From assembly GCA_028705705.1 (NCBI GenBank), contig JAQWCZ010000149.1:1-5563 (forward strand): DNA of 5,563 bases. Reading direction: 5' to 3'. Within the stretch, counting starts at the first letter, position 1. Each line of letters begins with the position of its first letter. The notes below the pieces were generated by a model. The model made no database searches, had not been told where the DNA came from, and saw only the letters and a program-made list of their open reading frames with translations. Shown here in pieces: positions 5,556 to 5,563 of the stretch. The translations under genes and the position numbers were made by a program. Source of the DNA: Paludibacter sp. (GTDB lineage: Bacteria > Bacteroidota > Bacteroidia > Bacteroidales > Paludibacteraceae).

Positions 5556-5563
5556 CCATATTA

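Overview
The window looks like chromosomal DNA from a Bacteroidota bacterium, most likely order Bacteroidales. The evidence is AT-rich DNA, start codons without Shine-Dalgarno sequences, a type IX secretion (T9SS) style C-terminal domain, a TAnnTTTG-type -7 promoter element and a DUF4914-type protein. I cannot name a genus from sequence alone.

Left half (1-2815, plus strand): a tightly packed run of cell-surface genes. The window opens inside the last 41 codons of a gene whose tail resembles DUF1566/FISUMP-type surface domains. Its stop codon directly abuts the ATG of a 675-residue secreted protein. That protein has a signal peptide, the closing segment of a 'choice-of-anchor Q' beta-helix, modules typical of large Bacteroidales surface proteins, and a T9SS sorting domain. 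Four bases further on is a 218-residue protein with an N-terminal membrane segment, a long Ser/Asn/Gly-rich linker and a C-terminal tail of the form P-x-G-D-G-L, hydrophobic stretch, basic residues. That tail resembles a membrane-sorting signal. A rho-independent terminator (2819-2854) closes the run.

Right half (2871-5563, minus strand): a compact metabolic/regulatory unit read leftwards. An XRE-family helix-turn-helix/cupin regulator (5380-4832) is followed after 71 bases by a 629-residue DUF4914-type protein (4760-2871). From motif order and spacing, the latter appears to be a divergent member of the phosphoenolpyruvate carboxykinase (PEPCK) fold: Lys-Lys-Gly, His-Cys-Ser, a P-loop, a kinase-2-like Asp, and a downstream Arg all occur in the PEPCK order.

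The main finding is a 17-bp palindrome, ATTAAGTAATACTTAAT, upstream of the regulator gene, with a 15/17 copy upstream of the DUF4914 gene. Both lie about 42 bases before their start codons, next to the presumed promoters. This predicts that the regulator controls itself and the PEPCK-like gene through one operator sequence. A strong terminator at the right edge (hairpin 5531-5554, T-tract on the minus strand) ends a neighbouring leftward gene outside the window, so the two-gene unit is transcriptionally isolated.
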